From an uncultured Solobacterium sp. (GTDB lineage Bacteria > Bacillota_I > Bacilli_A > Erysipelotrichales > Erysipelotrichaceae), in the NCBI GenBank assembly GCA_900543035.1, contig UQPV01000005.1:1-64000 (forward strand): a DNA stretch of 64,000 nucleotides, given 5' to 3'. The notes beneath the pieces are model-generated. The model saw nothing but the letters and a program-made list of their open reading frames with translations, was not told the origin of the DNA and did no database searches. The translations under genes were made by a program, and so were the position numbers. Position 1 is the first letter of the stretch. Each line of letters starts with the position of its first letter. Positions 23,905 through 32,968 of the stretch are shown piece after piece.

Positions 23905-26242
23905 GCTTGACGCGGTCCTTTTCTTCTGCTTTCTTGGCGTCGTTGAAGCGGTCCACCGTTCCGACCAGATAACCGGTGATGCGGCGGATCTTCTCGAACT
24001 TATATTCGCTCTTGGAATCATCGCGGCCGCACTTCGGGCAGACATGGCCTTCGATGACCCCGCTGTAGCCGCAGCAGGGATCCCGGTCGACCGGGTGGTT
24101 GATGCTGCCGTAGCCGATATTGTTTTCCTTCATGCAGCGCACCACGGCTTCAAAGGCTTCCAGGTTGTTGGTCGGATCGCCGTCCACCTCCACATAGGAG
24201 ATGTGCCCGCCGTTGGTCAGCGCATGATACGGCGCCTCCAGGCGGATCTTGTCAAATGCGCGGATGTGATAATACACCGGGATATGGAATGAGTTCGTAT
24301 AGTACTCACGGTCCGTGATTCCCTCCAGCTCGCCGAAGATCTTCTTGTCGATCTTCGTGAATCGTCCAGACAGGCCTTCCGCCGGCGTGGCGATCAGCGA
24401 GAAATTCAGATGATACTTCTCTGTGGCCTCATCCATCCGCTGGCGCATATGGCCGATGATCTCCAGTCCGAGCTGCTGTGCATATTCGCTTTCTCCATGA
24501 TGCTCGCCGATCAGCGCCTTCAGGCATTCTGCCAGGCCGATGAAGCCCATGGTGAGCGTTCCCTGCTTGACCATTTCCTCCAGCGTATCTTCCCACTCCA
24601 GCTCGTCAGAGCCGAGCCATACGCCCTGTCCCATCAGGAACGGGAAGTTCTTGACCTTCTTGCCGGCCTGGATGGCCAGACGCTCTAACAGCTGCTCGAT
24701 GACGATGTCGATCTTCTCATCAAGCTCGGCATAGAAGCCGTCGATATCCGGTTCGCCCAGCATCACCTTGCCGTGCTTGATGCCGATGCGCGGCAGGTTG
24801 ATGGAGGTAAAGGAGTTGTTTCCGCGGCCCGGGGTGATCTCTGGTCCGTTCACATTGCCCATGACGCGGGTGCGGCAGCCCATCGTCGCCACCTCGGTCT
24901 CCGGACGGCCCGGCACATAGTACTGCAGGTTGAACGGCGCGTCCAGGAACTCAAAGTTCGGGAACAGGCGCTTCGCGCTGACGCGGCATGCCAGCTTGAA
25001 CAGATCATAGTTGGGATCGTCTGGATCATAGTTCACGCCCTCTTTGACCTTGAAGATGAGGATTGGGAAGATCGGCGTCTCACCATTGCCCAGTCCGGCC
25101 TCCTGCGCCAGCATCAGCTTCTCGCTGACCATGCGGCCTTCTGCCGAAGTGTCCGTACCGAAATTGATGCTGGAGAACGGAACCTGCGCGCCGGCGCGGG
25201 AATGCATCGTATTCAGGTTGTGGACAAAGCCTTCCATCGCCTGATACGTCAGCTTTTCGGTCTCCTTCTGCGCTTCCTTGTAGGCAAACGCATTCACCAG
25301 ATCGATCTGCTGCGCATCCAGTCCGTGTTTCTCGGCGAGCATGCGGTCCATGGCGTCGAGGAACTTTTCGCTCATGCGCAGCGTCGGGCGCTCCCCGCAC
25401 TCCTTTTCCACCTGCTCCATATCTGCCTTGATGTCTTCGTCCAGTGAGATCAGCACTTCGAGCGCCTTGTTCACGTTGTCGGTATATGCGCGGCGGAATG
25501 TCTTGGCGACCCCTTCCGCGAGATAATAATCGAAAGCCGGGATGCTCTGTCCGCCATGCTGATCATTCTGATTGCTCTGAATGGCGATCGCGGCCAATGC
25601 GGCATAGCTGGTGATGCTCTGCGGCTCGCGCAGATGTCCGTGCCCTGTGGAGAATCCGCCTTCAAACAGCTTGTCTAGCGGGATCTGGCAGCACGTCAGC
25701 GTGCCCATGTTCATGAAGTCCATGTCATGGATGTGAATATCTCCGTCATCATGCAGCTTGGCAAATTTCGGCGTCATCAGGTTGGCCTTGCAGAACTCAC
25801 GCGATACCGCGCTTCCGTACTGCAGCATCGTGCCCATGGCCGTATTGCCGTCGATGTTGGCGTTTTCGCGCTTGACATCGGCATCCTTGCTGTCAGAGAA
25901 GGTGATCTCTCTGATGGACTGCATGAGACGCGTCTTCATGTTGCGGATGCGTGAACGCTCGGCGCGATACAGGATATACGCCTCGCTCGTCTTGGCATGT
26001 CCGCATTCGATCAGGATCTTGACCACAGCGTCCTGGATCTCTTCCACCGTGGGAATGCCATCCTGGTAATGCCGGTTCAGATAGTTGACCACCTGATCCG
26101 TCAGCTGCTCTGCAGTGGCATAGTTTGCCACCTGTCCTTCATCCTCTGCCACCTTGGAAGCGGCCAGAAAAATAGCGCGGGTAATTTTCTCAGGAGCAAA
26201 GTAGATCTCTCTACCGTCTCTTTTTCTGATTTTTGTAATCAT
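23897..26242 (-). CDS. nrdD: Anaerobic ribonucleoside-triphosphate reductase NrdD
   Basis: 781-residue class III ribonucleotide reductase, making dNTPs without oxygen. The N-terminal ATP-cone (about 1-95) gives allosteric control. The catalytic barrel follows, and the C-terminal part has a zinc site DPCCGYSG...HVCPKCGRD and the glycyl-radical loop RITGYLVGTVDRFN. Length is slightly above the 710-residue E. coli enzyme. It is the first gene of nrdDG, with a promoter 160 nt upstream, leaving a long leader that holds a short in-frame reading frame ending on the nrdD start. Confidence 0.95.
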   Translation of the reverse strand: MITKIRKRDGREIYFAPEKITRAIFLAASKVAEDEGQVANYATAEQLTDQVVNYLNRHYQDGIPTVEEIQDAVVKILIECGHAKTSEAYILYRAERSRIRNMKTRLMQSIREITFSDSKDADVKRENANIDGNTAMGTMLQYGSAVSREFCKANLMTPKFAKLHDDGDIHIHDMDFMNMGTLTCCQIPLDKLFEGGFSTGHGHLREPQSITSYAALAAIAIQSNQNDQHGGQSIPAFDYYLAEGVAKTFRRAYTDNVNKALEVLISLDEDIKADMEQVEKECGERPTLRMSEKFLDAMDRMLAEKHGLDAQQIDLVNAFAYKEAQKETEKLTYQAMEGFVHNLNTMHSRAGAQVPFSSINFGTDTSAEGRMVSEKLMLAQEAGLGNGETPIFPILIFKVKEGVNYDPDDPNYDLFKLACRVSAKRLFPNFEFLDAPFNLQYYVPGRPETEVATMGCRTRVMGNVNGPEITPGRGNNSFTSINLPRIGIKHGKVMLGEPDIDGFYAELDEKIDIVIEQLLERLAIQAGKKVKNFPFLMGQGVWLGSDELEWEDTLEEMVKQGTLTMGFIGLAECLKALIGEHHGESEYAQQLGLEIIGHMRQRMDEATEKYHLNFSLIATPAEGLSGRFTKIDKKIFGELEGITDREYYTNSFHIPVYYHIRAFDKIRLEAPYHALTNGGHISYVEVDGDPTNNLEAFEAVVRCMKENNIGYGSINHPVDRDPCCGYSGVIEGHVCPKCGRDDSKSEYKFEKIRRITGYLVGTVDRFNDAKKAEEKDRVKHD

Positions 26243-26401
26243 GAAGATACCCCCTTTACTCTTTGGTCGTGCGAAAAAACATGAGACGCCTCACCTTGGT
26301 CCGCCCATATCCGTTCACTCATCAAGATATTATGCAGATCTCCTTCATGCGTCATCCCGACGGACTACTTTGACCGGCTATCTTATATCGACACTTCAAA
26401 C

Positions 26402-26429
26402 ATTATACAACAGTTTGCCCGCCTGTCAC
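26402..26429 (-). promoter_or_regulatory. Promoter of nrdDG
   Basis: On the minus strand GTGACA (26424-26429), 16-nt spacer, TATAAT (26402-26407). The leader to the nrdD start is about 150 nt. I saw no convincing pair of NrdR boxes. Confidence 0.6.
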
Positions 26430-26502
26430 GCTGAAAATGACTTACATTATCTGAAAGCCGGTTTCGGTCATCTCGCTTGACAGCCGCCGTTTTTTCGGCG
26501 TG

Positions 26503-26532
26503 AAAAAAGGACGGATCACAGCTGACCCATCC
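26503..26532 (-). terminator. Terminator of the OmpR/HK operon
   Basis: On the minus strand GGATGGGTCA-GCTG-TGATCCGTCC is followed by six T residues, overlapping the kinase stop region. Confidence 0.8.
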
Positions 26533-26533
26533 T

Positions 26534-27979
26534 TCATTTTTTCGTCTGCGGCGCACTGGCCGTCTTCAGCTCGAACCAGAAGGTGCTGCCTTCTCCCAGC
26601 TTGCTTTCCACGCCGAATTTCGCCTGGTGAAGCTGCAGGATGCCCTTGACGATGCTCAGGCCGATGCCGGAGCCGACCTTGGCGCGCACATGGCTCTGGC
26701 TGCCGCGGTAGTAGCGGTCCCACACATACGGGATCATATCTTCCGGTATGCCTGCGCCGAAATCCTGCACGGCAAAGCGGTATACGCCGTCTTTCACTTC
26801 CTGATGCACGACGATCTCCCTGCGCCGCGTGCTGTAGTTGACCGCATTGGTGATCAGATTATAGATCACCTGCGTCATCTTGACGCTGTCTCCTTCCACC
26901 ATCACCGCGCCTGGCTGTTCCAGGCGGATCTTGAACTCATGCTTCAACAGATGGCGCAGACGCTCGCAGATCTCGCTGACCTGTGCAGAAATATCAAAGA
27001 CAGAAACTTCCAGGGACTGCACGCCGGCCTGCAGCTTGCTGACATCGAGGATCTCGTTGACCAGCGTGGTCAGCCGGTTGGCCTCGTCGATGATCACCTG
27101 CACGTTCTCGGCGTTGTTCTCGCCGGGGATGTCCCGCATCATCTCGCCGTATCCGCTGATCATCGTCAGCGGCGTGCGCAGGTCGTGGCTCATGTTGGCG
27201 ATCAGCTCATTGCGCAGCCCTTCCACCTTCTTCAGCTCTCGGGCCGCATAATTCAGCGTCTCATTGAGCTCGTGGATCTCCACATACTCATGGTTGTCGA
27301 AATGCACGTCATAATTGCCCAGCGCCAGCTGACGCGCCTGATCGTTGGTCGTCAGGATCGGCCTGGCGATCCGGTTGGACAGATAATACGCCAGCGCGAT
27401 CGCCATGGCGATGATCACGACGGCGATGATGATGAACTGCGTCTGCAGCGTGGACACCGTCGACTGCACCGGAGAAAGCCGCGTATTGACGAAGACGACA
27501 TACTGGTGGCCATCCGCGGAATTGATGACAGAGGCGCTGGTCATATCGCGGACCTCCGTGTTGTTGCCATCCTTATCATTGACGATGATGGAGGCCTGCC
27601 CGTTCTTGGACGAGAGCACCTTCAGATAAAGCTCTTCATTGCGGTCCAGCATCAGCGGCTGGCTCGGACAAGCCTGATAGTCCCCGCTGACGGCGGCGAT
27701 CGGATATGGCTCGCTGCCATTGCCCATGCCGTAAGTATATACGCAGAAGCCATGCGAGCTGGCGATATCCTGGATCTTGTCAAAATTATAGCCGCGGCTG
27801 AGCACCTCCGTGATCTGGTCTGTGGCCCTCTGCACGCTTCGTTCCTTGATGAACATGTAGAAGTCCTTCAGAAACACCACCTGCGCCAGATAAAAGATGC
27901 ATAAGATGACAAAGATGAAGCCGATAAGATAGATCAGTACTTTCTGCTGTATTTTCAGGCTGTTAATCTTTTTTCTCAA
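26534..27979 (-). CDS. Sensor histidine kinase, PhoR/WalK type
   Basis: 481 residues: membrane segment 1 (about 12-35), a 150-residue external sensor domain, membrane segment 2 (about 185-207), HAMP (about 208-260), then the His-kinase domain. The H-box is NMSHDLRTPLTM, the N-box YNLITNAVNYS, and G-boxes are DFGAGIPEDM and GSGIGLSIVKGI. The signal is unknown. The start is uncertain: the frame opens with TTG at 27979 inside the end of the regulator gene, without a strong RBS, and the next Met lies after the first membrane segment; translational coupling is likely. It pairs with the OmpR regulator upstream. Confidence 0.9.
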   Translation of the reverse strand: MRKKINSLKIQQKVLIYLIGFIFVILCIFYLAQVVFLKDFYMFIKERSVQRATDQITEVLSRGYNFDKIQDIASSHGFCVYTYGMGNGSEPYPIAAVSGDYQACPSQPLMLDRNEELYLKVLSSKNGQASIIVNDKDGNNTEVRDMTSASVINSADGHQYVVFVNTRLSPVQSTVSTLQTQFIIIAVVIIAMAIALAYYLSNRIARPILTTNDQARQLALGNYDVHFDNHEYVEIHELNETLNYAARELKKVEGLRNELIANMSHDLRTPLTMISGYGEMMRDIPGENNAENVQVIIDEANRLTTLVNEILDVSKLQAGVQSLEVSVFDISAQVSEICERLRHLLKHEFKIRLEQPGAVMVEGDSVKMTQVIYNLITNAVNYSTRRREIVVHQEVKDGVYRFAVQDFGAGIPEDMIPYVWDRYYRGSQSHVRAKVGSGIGLSIVKGILQLHQAKFGVESKLGEGSTFWFELKTASAPQTKK

Positions 27980-28640
27980 AGCGGTAGCCCACGCCGCGCA
28001 GCGTGACGATCATCGAGCTGTATTCCTGCAGGCTCTTGCGAAGCAGCTTGATGTGCGTATCCAGCGTGCGGTCATCCCCGTAAAAATCATAGCCCCATAC
28101 GTCTCGGATCAACTGTTCCCTGGTCAGCGCGATCCCTTCATTTTCGATCATGTAAAACAGCAGAGTATATTCTTTCGGCGACATTTCCACTTCCTTGTTG
28201 TGGATGAACACCTTGCGGGCGCTGAGATCCACCTTGAGATCCTTGTATTCATACATCCTGCGCTTGCTCTTGCCCCCGCCCTGATAACGCTTCAGGATCG
28301 CGGCCACGCGCATCATCAGCTCCCTGCAGGAGAAGGGCTTGACCACATAGTCGTCCACGCCGACCTCAAAGCCATGGATGCGGTCATATTCCTCCCCGCG
28401 CGCCGACAGCATGATCACCGGCGTATCGCTGAATTCATGGATCTTCTTGACGGCGCTGAATCCGTCCAGATTCGGCATCATGATATCCATGATGATGCAG
28501 TCGTAGCTCATGCTTTCACACTTCTCCACCGCATCCATGCCATCCACGGCCTCAAACACCTCATATCCCTCAAACTCGGCGAATTTCCGGATCATCCTGC
28601 GGATATTCACTTCGTCGTCCACTACCAGAATCTTAGCCAT
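27963..28640 (-). CDS. OmpR-family response regulator
   Basis: 225 residues. The receiver has acidic VVDDE, phosphoacceptor Asp in CIIMDIMMPN and Lys in VVKPFS; the winged-helix domain has the typical SPKEYTLLFYMIENEG and DDRTLDTHIKLLRKSL segments and ends TLRGVGYRFEKKD. It overlaps the cognate kinase by 17 nt. AGGTGAT precedes the ATG. Targets cannot be told from sequence. Confidence 0.94.
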   Translation of the reverse strand: MAKILVVDDEVNIRRMIRKFAEFEGYEVFEAVDGMDAVEKCESMSYDCIIMDIMMPNLDGFSAVKKIHEFSDTPVIMLSARGEEYDRIHGFEVGVDDYVVKPFSCRELMMRVAAILKRYQGGGKSKRRMYEYKDLKVDLSARKVFIHNKEVEMSPKEYTLLFYMIENEGIALTREQLIRDVWGYDFYGDDRTLDTHIKLLRKSLQEYSSMIVTLRGVGYRFEKKD

Positions 28641-28670
28641 TGCGCGATCACCTGCCTTATATATTTTTTA

Positions 28671-29225
28671 TTATACCGTATCATCTCCTTTTCTTTGTGA
28701 TATTTTTTTGAAGTTTTTTCCTTCCGGTGAAGTCCAGTCTGCATCAAACTCTTTCCTCAGCTGACGCAGCGCGCGGTAAAACCTGCTCTTGACCGTATTG
28801 GGGGAAAGCGAAAGCGCCTTTCCCAGCGCGGTGAAGCTGACGTTCTCCACCGCCTTCTGATAGACGATGAACGCATCCTGCGCAGAAAGGCGGCGCAGAT
28901 AGAGCTCTGTCAGCTGATAATGATCGGATACGGAAGGCTCCTGCACGCTCTGCAAGGAAAGATCGCGGCGGACACGGCGGTATTCGCTGCAGCAGACATT
29001 GGCGCAGATCCTGCGCGCCCACACGGGGAAGCTGCCGGCGCTGCGCAGCTGCGGCAGCTTTTCAAAGATGCGCATCATCGTCTCGCTCACGCATTCATCT
29101 GCGATGAACTCATCCTTCAGGATGGCGCAGGCCTGGGCCATCAATGCCGGGCGGATCTCCGCCATCAGCCGGCCGAACGCCTCCCGATCGCCCTTGCGCG
29201 CCTCGATCACCACATTGACATCCAT
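28671..29225 (-). CDS. RNA polymerase sigma factor, ECF/sigma-70 type
   Basis: 184 residues with sigma region 2 (about 12-80: ADECVSETMMRIFEKLPQ then FPVWARRICANVCCSEYRR) and region 4 (about 105-160: FTALGKALSLSPNTVKSRFYRALRQLR). The helix-turn-helix with NTVKSRFYRA is characteristic of ECF sigma factors. No anti-sigma gene adjoins it; the next gene is a two-component regulator 30 nt downstream in the same direction, so they may be co-transcribed. GAGGAGGTGAAGAG precedes the ATG. Confidence 0.85.
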   Translation of the reverse strand: MDVNVVIEARKGDREAFGRLMAEIRPALMAQACAILKDEFIADECVSETMMRIFEKLPQLRSAGSFPVWARRICANVCCSEYRRVRRDLSLQSVQEPSVSDHYQLTELYLRRLSAQDAFIVYQKAVENVSFTALGKALSLSPNTVKSRFYRALRQLRKEFDADWTSPEGKNFKKISQRKGDDTV

Positions 29226-29274
29226 CTCTTCACCTCCTCGCCTCTCTTCTACGTCAGCGAGGAAAAGAGCACTG

Positions 29275-29299
29275 AAAAAGCCCCGTCATCCGACGGGAC
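29275..29299 (-). terminator. Terminator of the CoA-disulfide reductase gene
   Basis: On the minus strand GTCCCGTC-GGAT-GACGGGGC precedes five T residues, just past the stop at 29304. Confidence 0.8.
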
Positions 29300-29303
29300 C
29301 TGC

Positions 29304-31004
29304 TCAGTCAAAACAATAGGCGGTGACGATCGGCGTCCTTCCCTCGTGCTGGTCACGGAAATGCTCATACAGGCAGATGCCCAGGAAGGAGCCGCTGATG
29401 TTGAACACATTGCGGTATCCATTGCCTTGCAGGCAGCGCAGCGCGTAATAGCTGCGCTGGGAAGAACGGCAGTGCAGATAGACCGGCCGATCAGAAGGGA
29501 TCTCCGCCATCCGCTCCCGCAGCTGAGAAAGCGGGATGTTCTTTGCCGAACGCAGATGCCCGCGCGCATATTCTCCTGGTTCGCGGACATCGATGATGCA
29601 CGCGCCGCTTTCCGCTAATGCGCGCACGTCCTGGACATGCACCTGACGCACTTCGCCGTAAAGCACGTTCAGCGCGACCAGCGCCGCCTGATTCACGACA
29701 TCCTTGGCGGTCGAATACTGCGGCGCATAACACAGCTCCAGCTCCTTGAGGTCTTCCAGCGACGCATGCATGGTGATCATGGCGGCGATGACGTTGATGC
29801 GTTTGTCACACTCTCCTCTGCCGATGGCCTGCGCGCCGAGGATCCGGCCGGTAGGCACCTCGAAGAGCAGCTTGAATGCCATATAGTGGCACTCAGGCAT
29901 CAGCGACACTTTGTCATTGGGAAAGATCAGCACGCTGTCACAGGGGATGCCAGCCGCTTTCGCCGCTTTTTCGCTGAGTCCGCTCACGGCCGCATTCTGA
30001 TCGAACACGCGGATGCAGGATGAGCCGATGAAGCCATGCTCACTGTGCTGTCTGCCGCAGATGTGATCGGCGGCAGCACGGGCCTGCCGCTGTGCCGGTC
30101 CGGCCAGCGCAAGGCGCCCCGGATGATGTGTCAAGGCATTGAAGCGCTCTGCCACATCGCCGATGGCATAGATCTCCGGATCGCTGGTCTGCGCATTATG
30201 ATCCACCCGGATGCCGCCGCTTTCCCCGATCTGCAATCCGGCCTGCACGGCCAATGCGGTATCCGGCTGCACGCCGACGGCCATGATGACCAGATCGCAT
30301 GGGATGCGCAGCGTCTGCCCGTCACGCACCGCAACGATGCCGTCCTCTTCGATCGCCTGCACGCGCGTGCGCAGATGCAGCTGCACGCCATGATCATCCA
30401 GCTCCTTGTGCAGGATCTGCGCCATCTCTTCATCAAAAGGCGCCAGGACCTGATCCGTCCCTTCGATCAGGGTCACATCCTTGCCTGCCTTGCGGGCGTT
30501 TTCCGCGGTCTCGATGCCGATGAAGCCGCCGCCGACGATGCCGATCCGCGTAACGGCGGGATCATCGAAGGCACGGCGGATCTTCACGATATCGCCGACA
30601 TTGCGGATGACGTGCACATTGCTTCGGCCGATGCCCTGGATGCTGCGCGGCAGCACTGGCTTAGCGCCCGTGGCCAGGATCAGCCGGTCATAGCTTTCCT
30701 CAGATTCCTCCTCGCTGATCAGGCTGCGGACACGGACGGTCTTCCGTCCGCGGTCGATGCTGATCACCTGGGTGTTGGTCCGTACATCGACCGCATGACG
30801 GGTGCGGAAGCTTTCCGGTGTCATCATCACCAGAGAATCACTGTCGGCCACGACGCCGCTGAGATGATAAGGCAGACTGCAGTTGGAAAACGACACATGC
30901 GCGCCTTGTTCAAACACGATGATCTCCGCATGTTCGTCCAGTCTGCGCAGTCTGGCTGCGGCCGATGCGCCGGCAGCCACACCGCCTACGATCACGATCT
31001 TCAT
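29304..31004 (-). CDS. CoA-disulfide reductase with rhodanese domain
   Basis: 566 residues. The FAD/NAD(P)H disulfide-reductase part (about 1-450) starts VGGVAAGASAA, has the single redox Cys42 in SFSNCSLPYH and FAD-binding IYAIGDVAE. The C-terminal rhodanese domain (about 465-555) has DVREPGEYARGH and active Cys in HCRSSQRS. CoADR-rhodanese fusions reduce CoA persulfides, polysulfides or disulfides and are common in anaerobes for thiol/sulfur redox. ATG 31010 is in frame but abuts the AGGAGGA; ATG 31004 has correct spacing and the usual family start. Promoter and terminator are its own. Confidence 0.9.
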   Translation of the reverse strand: MKIVIVGGVAAGASAAARLRRLDEHAEIIVFEQGAHVSFSNCSLPYHLSGVVADSDSLVMMTPESFRTRHAVDVRTNTQVISIDRGRKTVRVRSLISEEESEESYDRLILATGAKPVLPRSIQGIGRSNVHVIRNVGDIVKIRRAFDDPAVTRIGIVGGGFIGIETAENARKAGKDVTLIEGTDQVLAPFDEEMAQILHKELDDHGVQLHLRTRVQAIEEDGIVAVRDGQTLRIPCDLVIMAVGVQPDTALAVQAGLQIGESGGIRVDHNAQTSDPEIYAIGDVAERFNALTHHPGRLALAGPAQRQARAAADHICGRQHSEHGFIGSSCIRVFDQNAAVSGLSEKAAKAAGIPCDSVLIFPNDKVSLMPECHYMAFKLLFEVPTGRILGAQAIGRGECDKRINVIAAMITMHASLEDLKELELCYAPQYSTAKDVVNQAALVALNVLYGEVRQVHVQDVRALAESGACIIDVREPGEYARGHLRSAKNIPLSQLRERMAEIPSDRPVYLHCRSSQRSYYALRCLQGNGYRNVFNISGSFLGICLYEHFRDQHEGRTPIVTAYCFD

Positions 31005-31044
31005 CTTCATTCCTCCTGCCTGCTCTGCAGGCCTTCATGCTTTC

Positions 31045-31073
31045 ATTATATGATCCTCGCGCGCCTGCGTAAA
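31045..31073 (-). promoter_or_regulatory. Promoter of the CoA-disulfide reductase gene
   Basis: On the minus strand TTTACG (31068-31073), 17-nt spacer, TATAAT (31045-31050). Confidence 0.65.
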
Positions 31074-31102
31074 GCGTCCTGCCTGATCAGCACAGATACG
31101 AT

Positions 31103-31133
31103 AAAAAAACTGCAGGAACAGCTGCTCCTGCAG
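31103..31133 (-). terminator. Terminator of the tmk-holB-ricT-rsmI operon
   Basis: On the minus strand CTGCAGGA-GCAGCTG-TTCCTGCAG then seven T residues, 13 nt past the rsmI stop. Confidence 0.88.
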
Positions 31134-31145
31134 AATGGCGTATGT

Positions 31146-32003
31146 TTAGTTCAGGCCATGATACTGACGATATACCTCATTCTTGGACAGACCATGTTCG
31201 CGGGCGACCTTACGGATCGCCTCATTGGTGGTCATGCCTTCATTGATGCAGCGGCGGATGTGCTCCTTGATCAGCGGCATCGCCTGGGTAAGATCAGGTT
31301 CCTTTTCTTCCTGATATCCGGCCATGACGACGACCATCTCACCTTTGAGCGAATCGCACATGTCGAGCACTTCGCTGATCCTGCCGCGGATAAATTCCTC
31401 GTGCTTCTTGGTCAGCTCGCGTGCTAAGCACATCTCCCGATCGCCCAGGACGTCCAGGCAGTTCTGCAGCATCTTGGCGATGCGGTGCGGCGCTTCATAG
31501 AAGATGAGGGTCATCGGGTATTCTTTTAGGCTGAGCAGCTGGCGGATCCGCTGTTTTTCCCCACTGTCCAGAAAGCCGTAGAACAAGAACGGCTGCGGAG
31601 AAAGGCCGGAAGCGACCAGCGCATCCAGCGCCGCGCTGCTGCCGGAGATCGGAACGGCAGGATAACCGGCGTCGATGACCTCGCTGACCAGCTGTGCGCC
31701 CGGATCGCTGATCAGCGGATAGCCGGCGTCGCTGACGATCGCCACGCTCTTTCCTTCTTCCAGCAGGTGCAGGATGCCTTTGCTGCTCTGCGCCTCATTG
31801 AATTTATGATGCGCGATCATATGGGTGGAGATGCCGAAATGCGCCAGCAGCTTCTGGGTGTTTCTCGTGTCTTCCGCCGCGATGACATCCACTTCCTCCA
31901 GGACCGCTCTCGCCCTGGGGGTCAGCTCCTGCAGATTGCCGATCGGCGTCGCGACGATGTACAGCGCCGGCTGCTGCGTCTCAAAGCTCTTCTGTCTGTT
32001 CAT
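31146..32003 (-). CDS. rsmI: 16S rRNA 2'-O-ribose C1402 methyltransferase RsmI
   Basis: 285-residue tetrapyrrole-methylase-fold enzyme that methylates the 2'-O of C1402 in the ribosomal P site. Typical motifs are LYIVATPIGNLQELTPRA, VIAAEDTRNTQKLL, VSDAGYPLISDPG and FYEAPHR. It carries a C-terminal helical extension seen in many Bacillota RsmI. It is the last gene of the operon, 2 nt after ricT, in an order also found in Bacillus. Confidence 0.95.
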   Translation of the reverse strand: MNRQKSFETQQPALYIVATPIGNLQELTPRARAVLEEVDVIAAEDTRNTQKLLAHFGISTHMIAHHKFNEAQSSKGILHLLEEGKSVAIVSDAGYPLISDPGAQLVSEVIDAGYPAVPISGSSAALDALVASGLSPQPFLFYGFLDSGEKQRIRQLLSLKEYPMTLIFYEAPHRIAKMLQNCLDVLGDREMCLARELTKKHEEFIRGRISEVLDMCDSLKGEMVVVMAGYQEEKEPDLTQAMPLIKEHIRRCINEGMTTNEAIRKVAREHGLSKNEVYRQYHGLN

Positions 32004-32005
32004 GG

Positions 32006-32968
32006 CTATCTGTCCGAAAAGTCGATGTCTGGCCAGAGCTCCTTGAAATCGAGGAACTGGACATCTTCCCTGTTTTCGATCTTCGCCTGCTGCAGCAGGA
32101 CGTTCATGCTGGTCACACGGTATTTCTTCCCTTTGTATTCGATCTGTGCGTTGAGCTTCGGCAGTCCCTGACGCATCTTCTTATACTGGGCGTCTTCATA
32201 CTTCAGACAGCACATCAGCTTTCCGCACTGCCCGCTGAGCTTCTGGATGTTCAATGCCAGCAGCTGATTCTTGGCCATGTTGATGGACACCACGTCAAAG
32301 TCATTCAGGAAACGTGAGCAGCAGGTCTCCATGCCGCACATGCCCAGGCCGCCGATGATCTTGGATTTGTTGCGCGGTCCCACCTGGCGCAGCTCGATGC
32401 GGCAGCGGAACCGGCTGGCCAGCTCTTTGAGCAGCTCGCGGAAGTCCACTCGCTCATCGGCCACATAGATGAAGATGACCTTGCTGCAGTCCAGCGTATA
32501 TTCCGCCTCGATCAAGTGCATGTCCAATCCGAGCATCCGGATGCATTCATCGCAGATCTTCAGCGCGCGCTTTGCTTTTTCCACATTTCCCTTTTCCCGC
32601 TCGATGTCGCGCGGGGTGGCCTTGCGCAGCACCGGCTTGATCTCCAAGCCGTTTTTCTGCACGAGGAAGGGCTCGCAGTCCTTCACGATCGTGCCCAGCT
32701 CCTGACCGCGTACGGTCTCGACGACCACGCGGTCGCCGCTCTTCAGATCATCTCCGTCATACCCGAATGAGTATACTTTCTTTGATTCCTTGAAGCAGAC
32801 GAAGGCCAGGCTCTGGTATGTCCGCGGCGCGGCCTCGCTGCGTTCTCCTTTTCGCTCTGTCCCGCGGCGCTCTCCTGTGCGTGCCGCAGGGCGGCGTTCT
32901 CCTCTATCTTTATCCCGCGTCCGCTCGTTCTTCTTCTGCGCGGCGCGGTCTTTGTTTTCCTGTTTCAT
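32006..32968 (-). CDS. ricT: PSP1-domain protein RicT/YaaT
   Basis: 320 residues. The PSP1 domain (about 100-190) and the cysteine-rich segment GGLGMCGMETCCSRFL...SGQCGKLMCCLKYE are typical of YaaT/RicT. In B. subtilis it joins RicA and RicF in an Fe-S complex that aids RNase Y mRNA maturation, sporulation and competence. The first 50 residues are a K/R/E-rich low-complexity extension absent from the Bacillus protein. The ATG overlaps the holB stop as ATGA. RicA and RicF genes are not in the window. Confidence 0.92.
   Translation of the reverse strand: MKQENKDRAAQKKNERTRDKDRGERRPAARTGERRGTERKGERSEAAPRTYQSLAFVCFKESKKVYSFGYDGDDLKSGDRVVVETVRGQELGTIVKDCEPFLVQKNGLEIKPVLRKATPRDIEREKGNVEKAKRALKICDECIRMLGLDMHLIEAEYTLDCSKVIFIYVADERVDFRELLKELASRFRCRIELRQVGPRNKSKIIGGLGMCGMETCCSRFLNDFDVVSINMAKNQLLALNIQKLSGQCGKLMCCLKYEDAQYKKMRQGLPKLNAQIEYKGKKYRVTSMNVLLQQAKIENREDVQFLDFKELWPDIDFSDR

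Noticed and set aside
26243..26401. Riboswitch in the nrdD leader
   Set aside because: GTCCG/CGGAC segments can pair, but I see no known aptamer core and no terminator or RBS sequestration.
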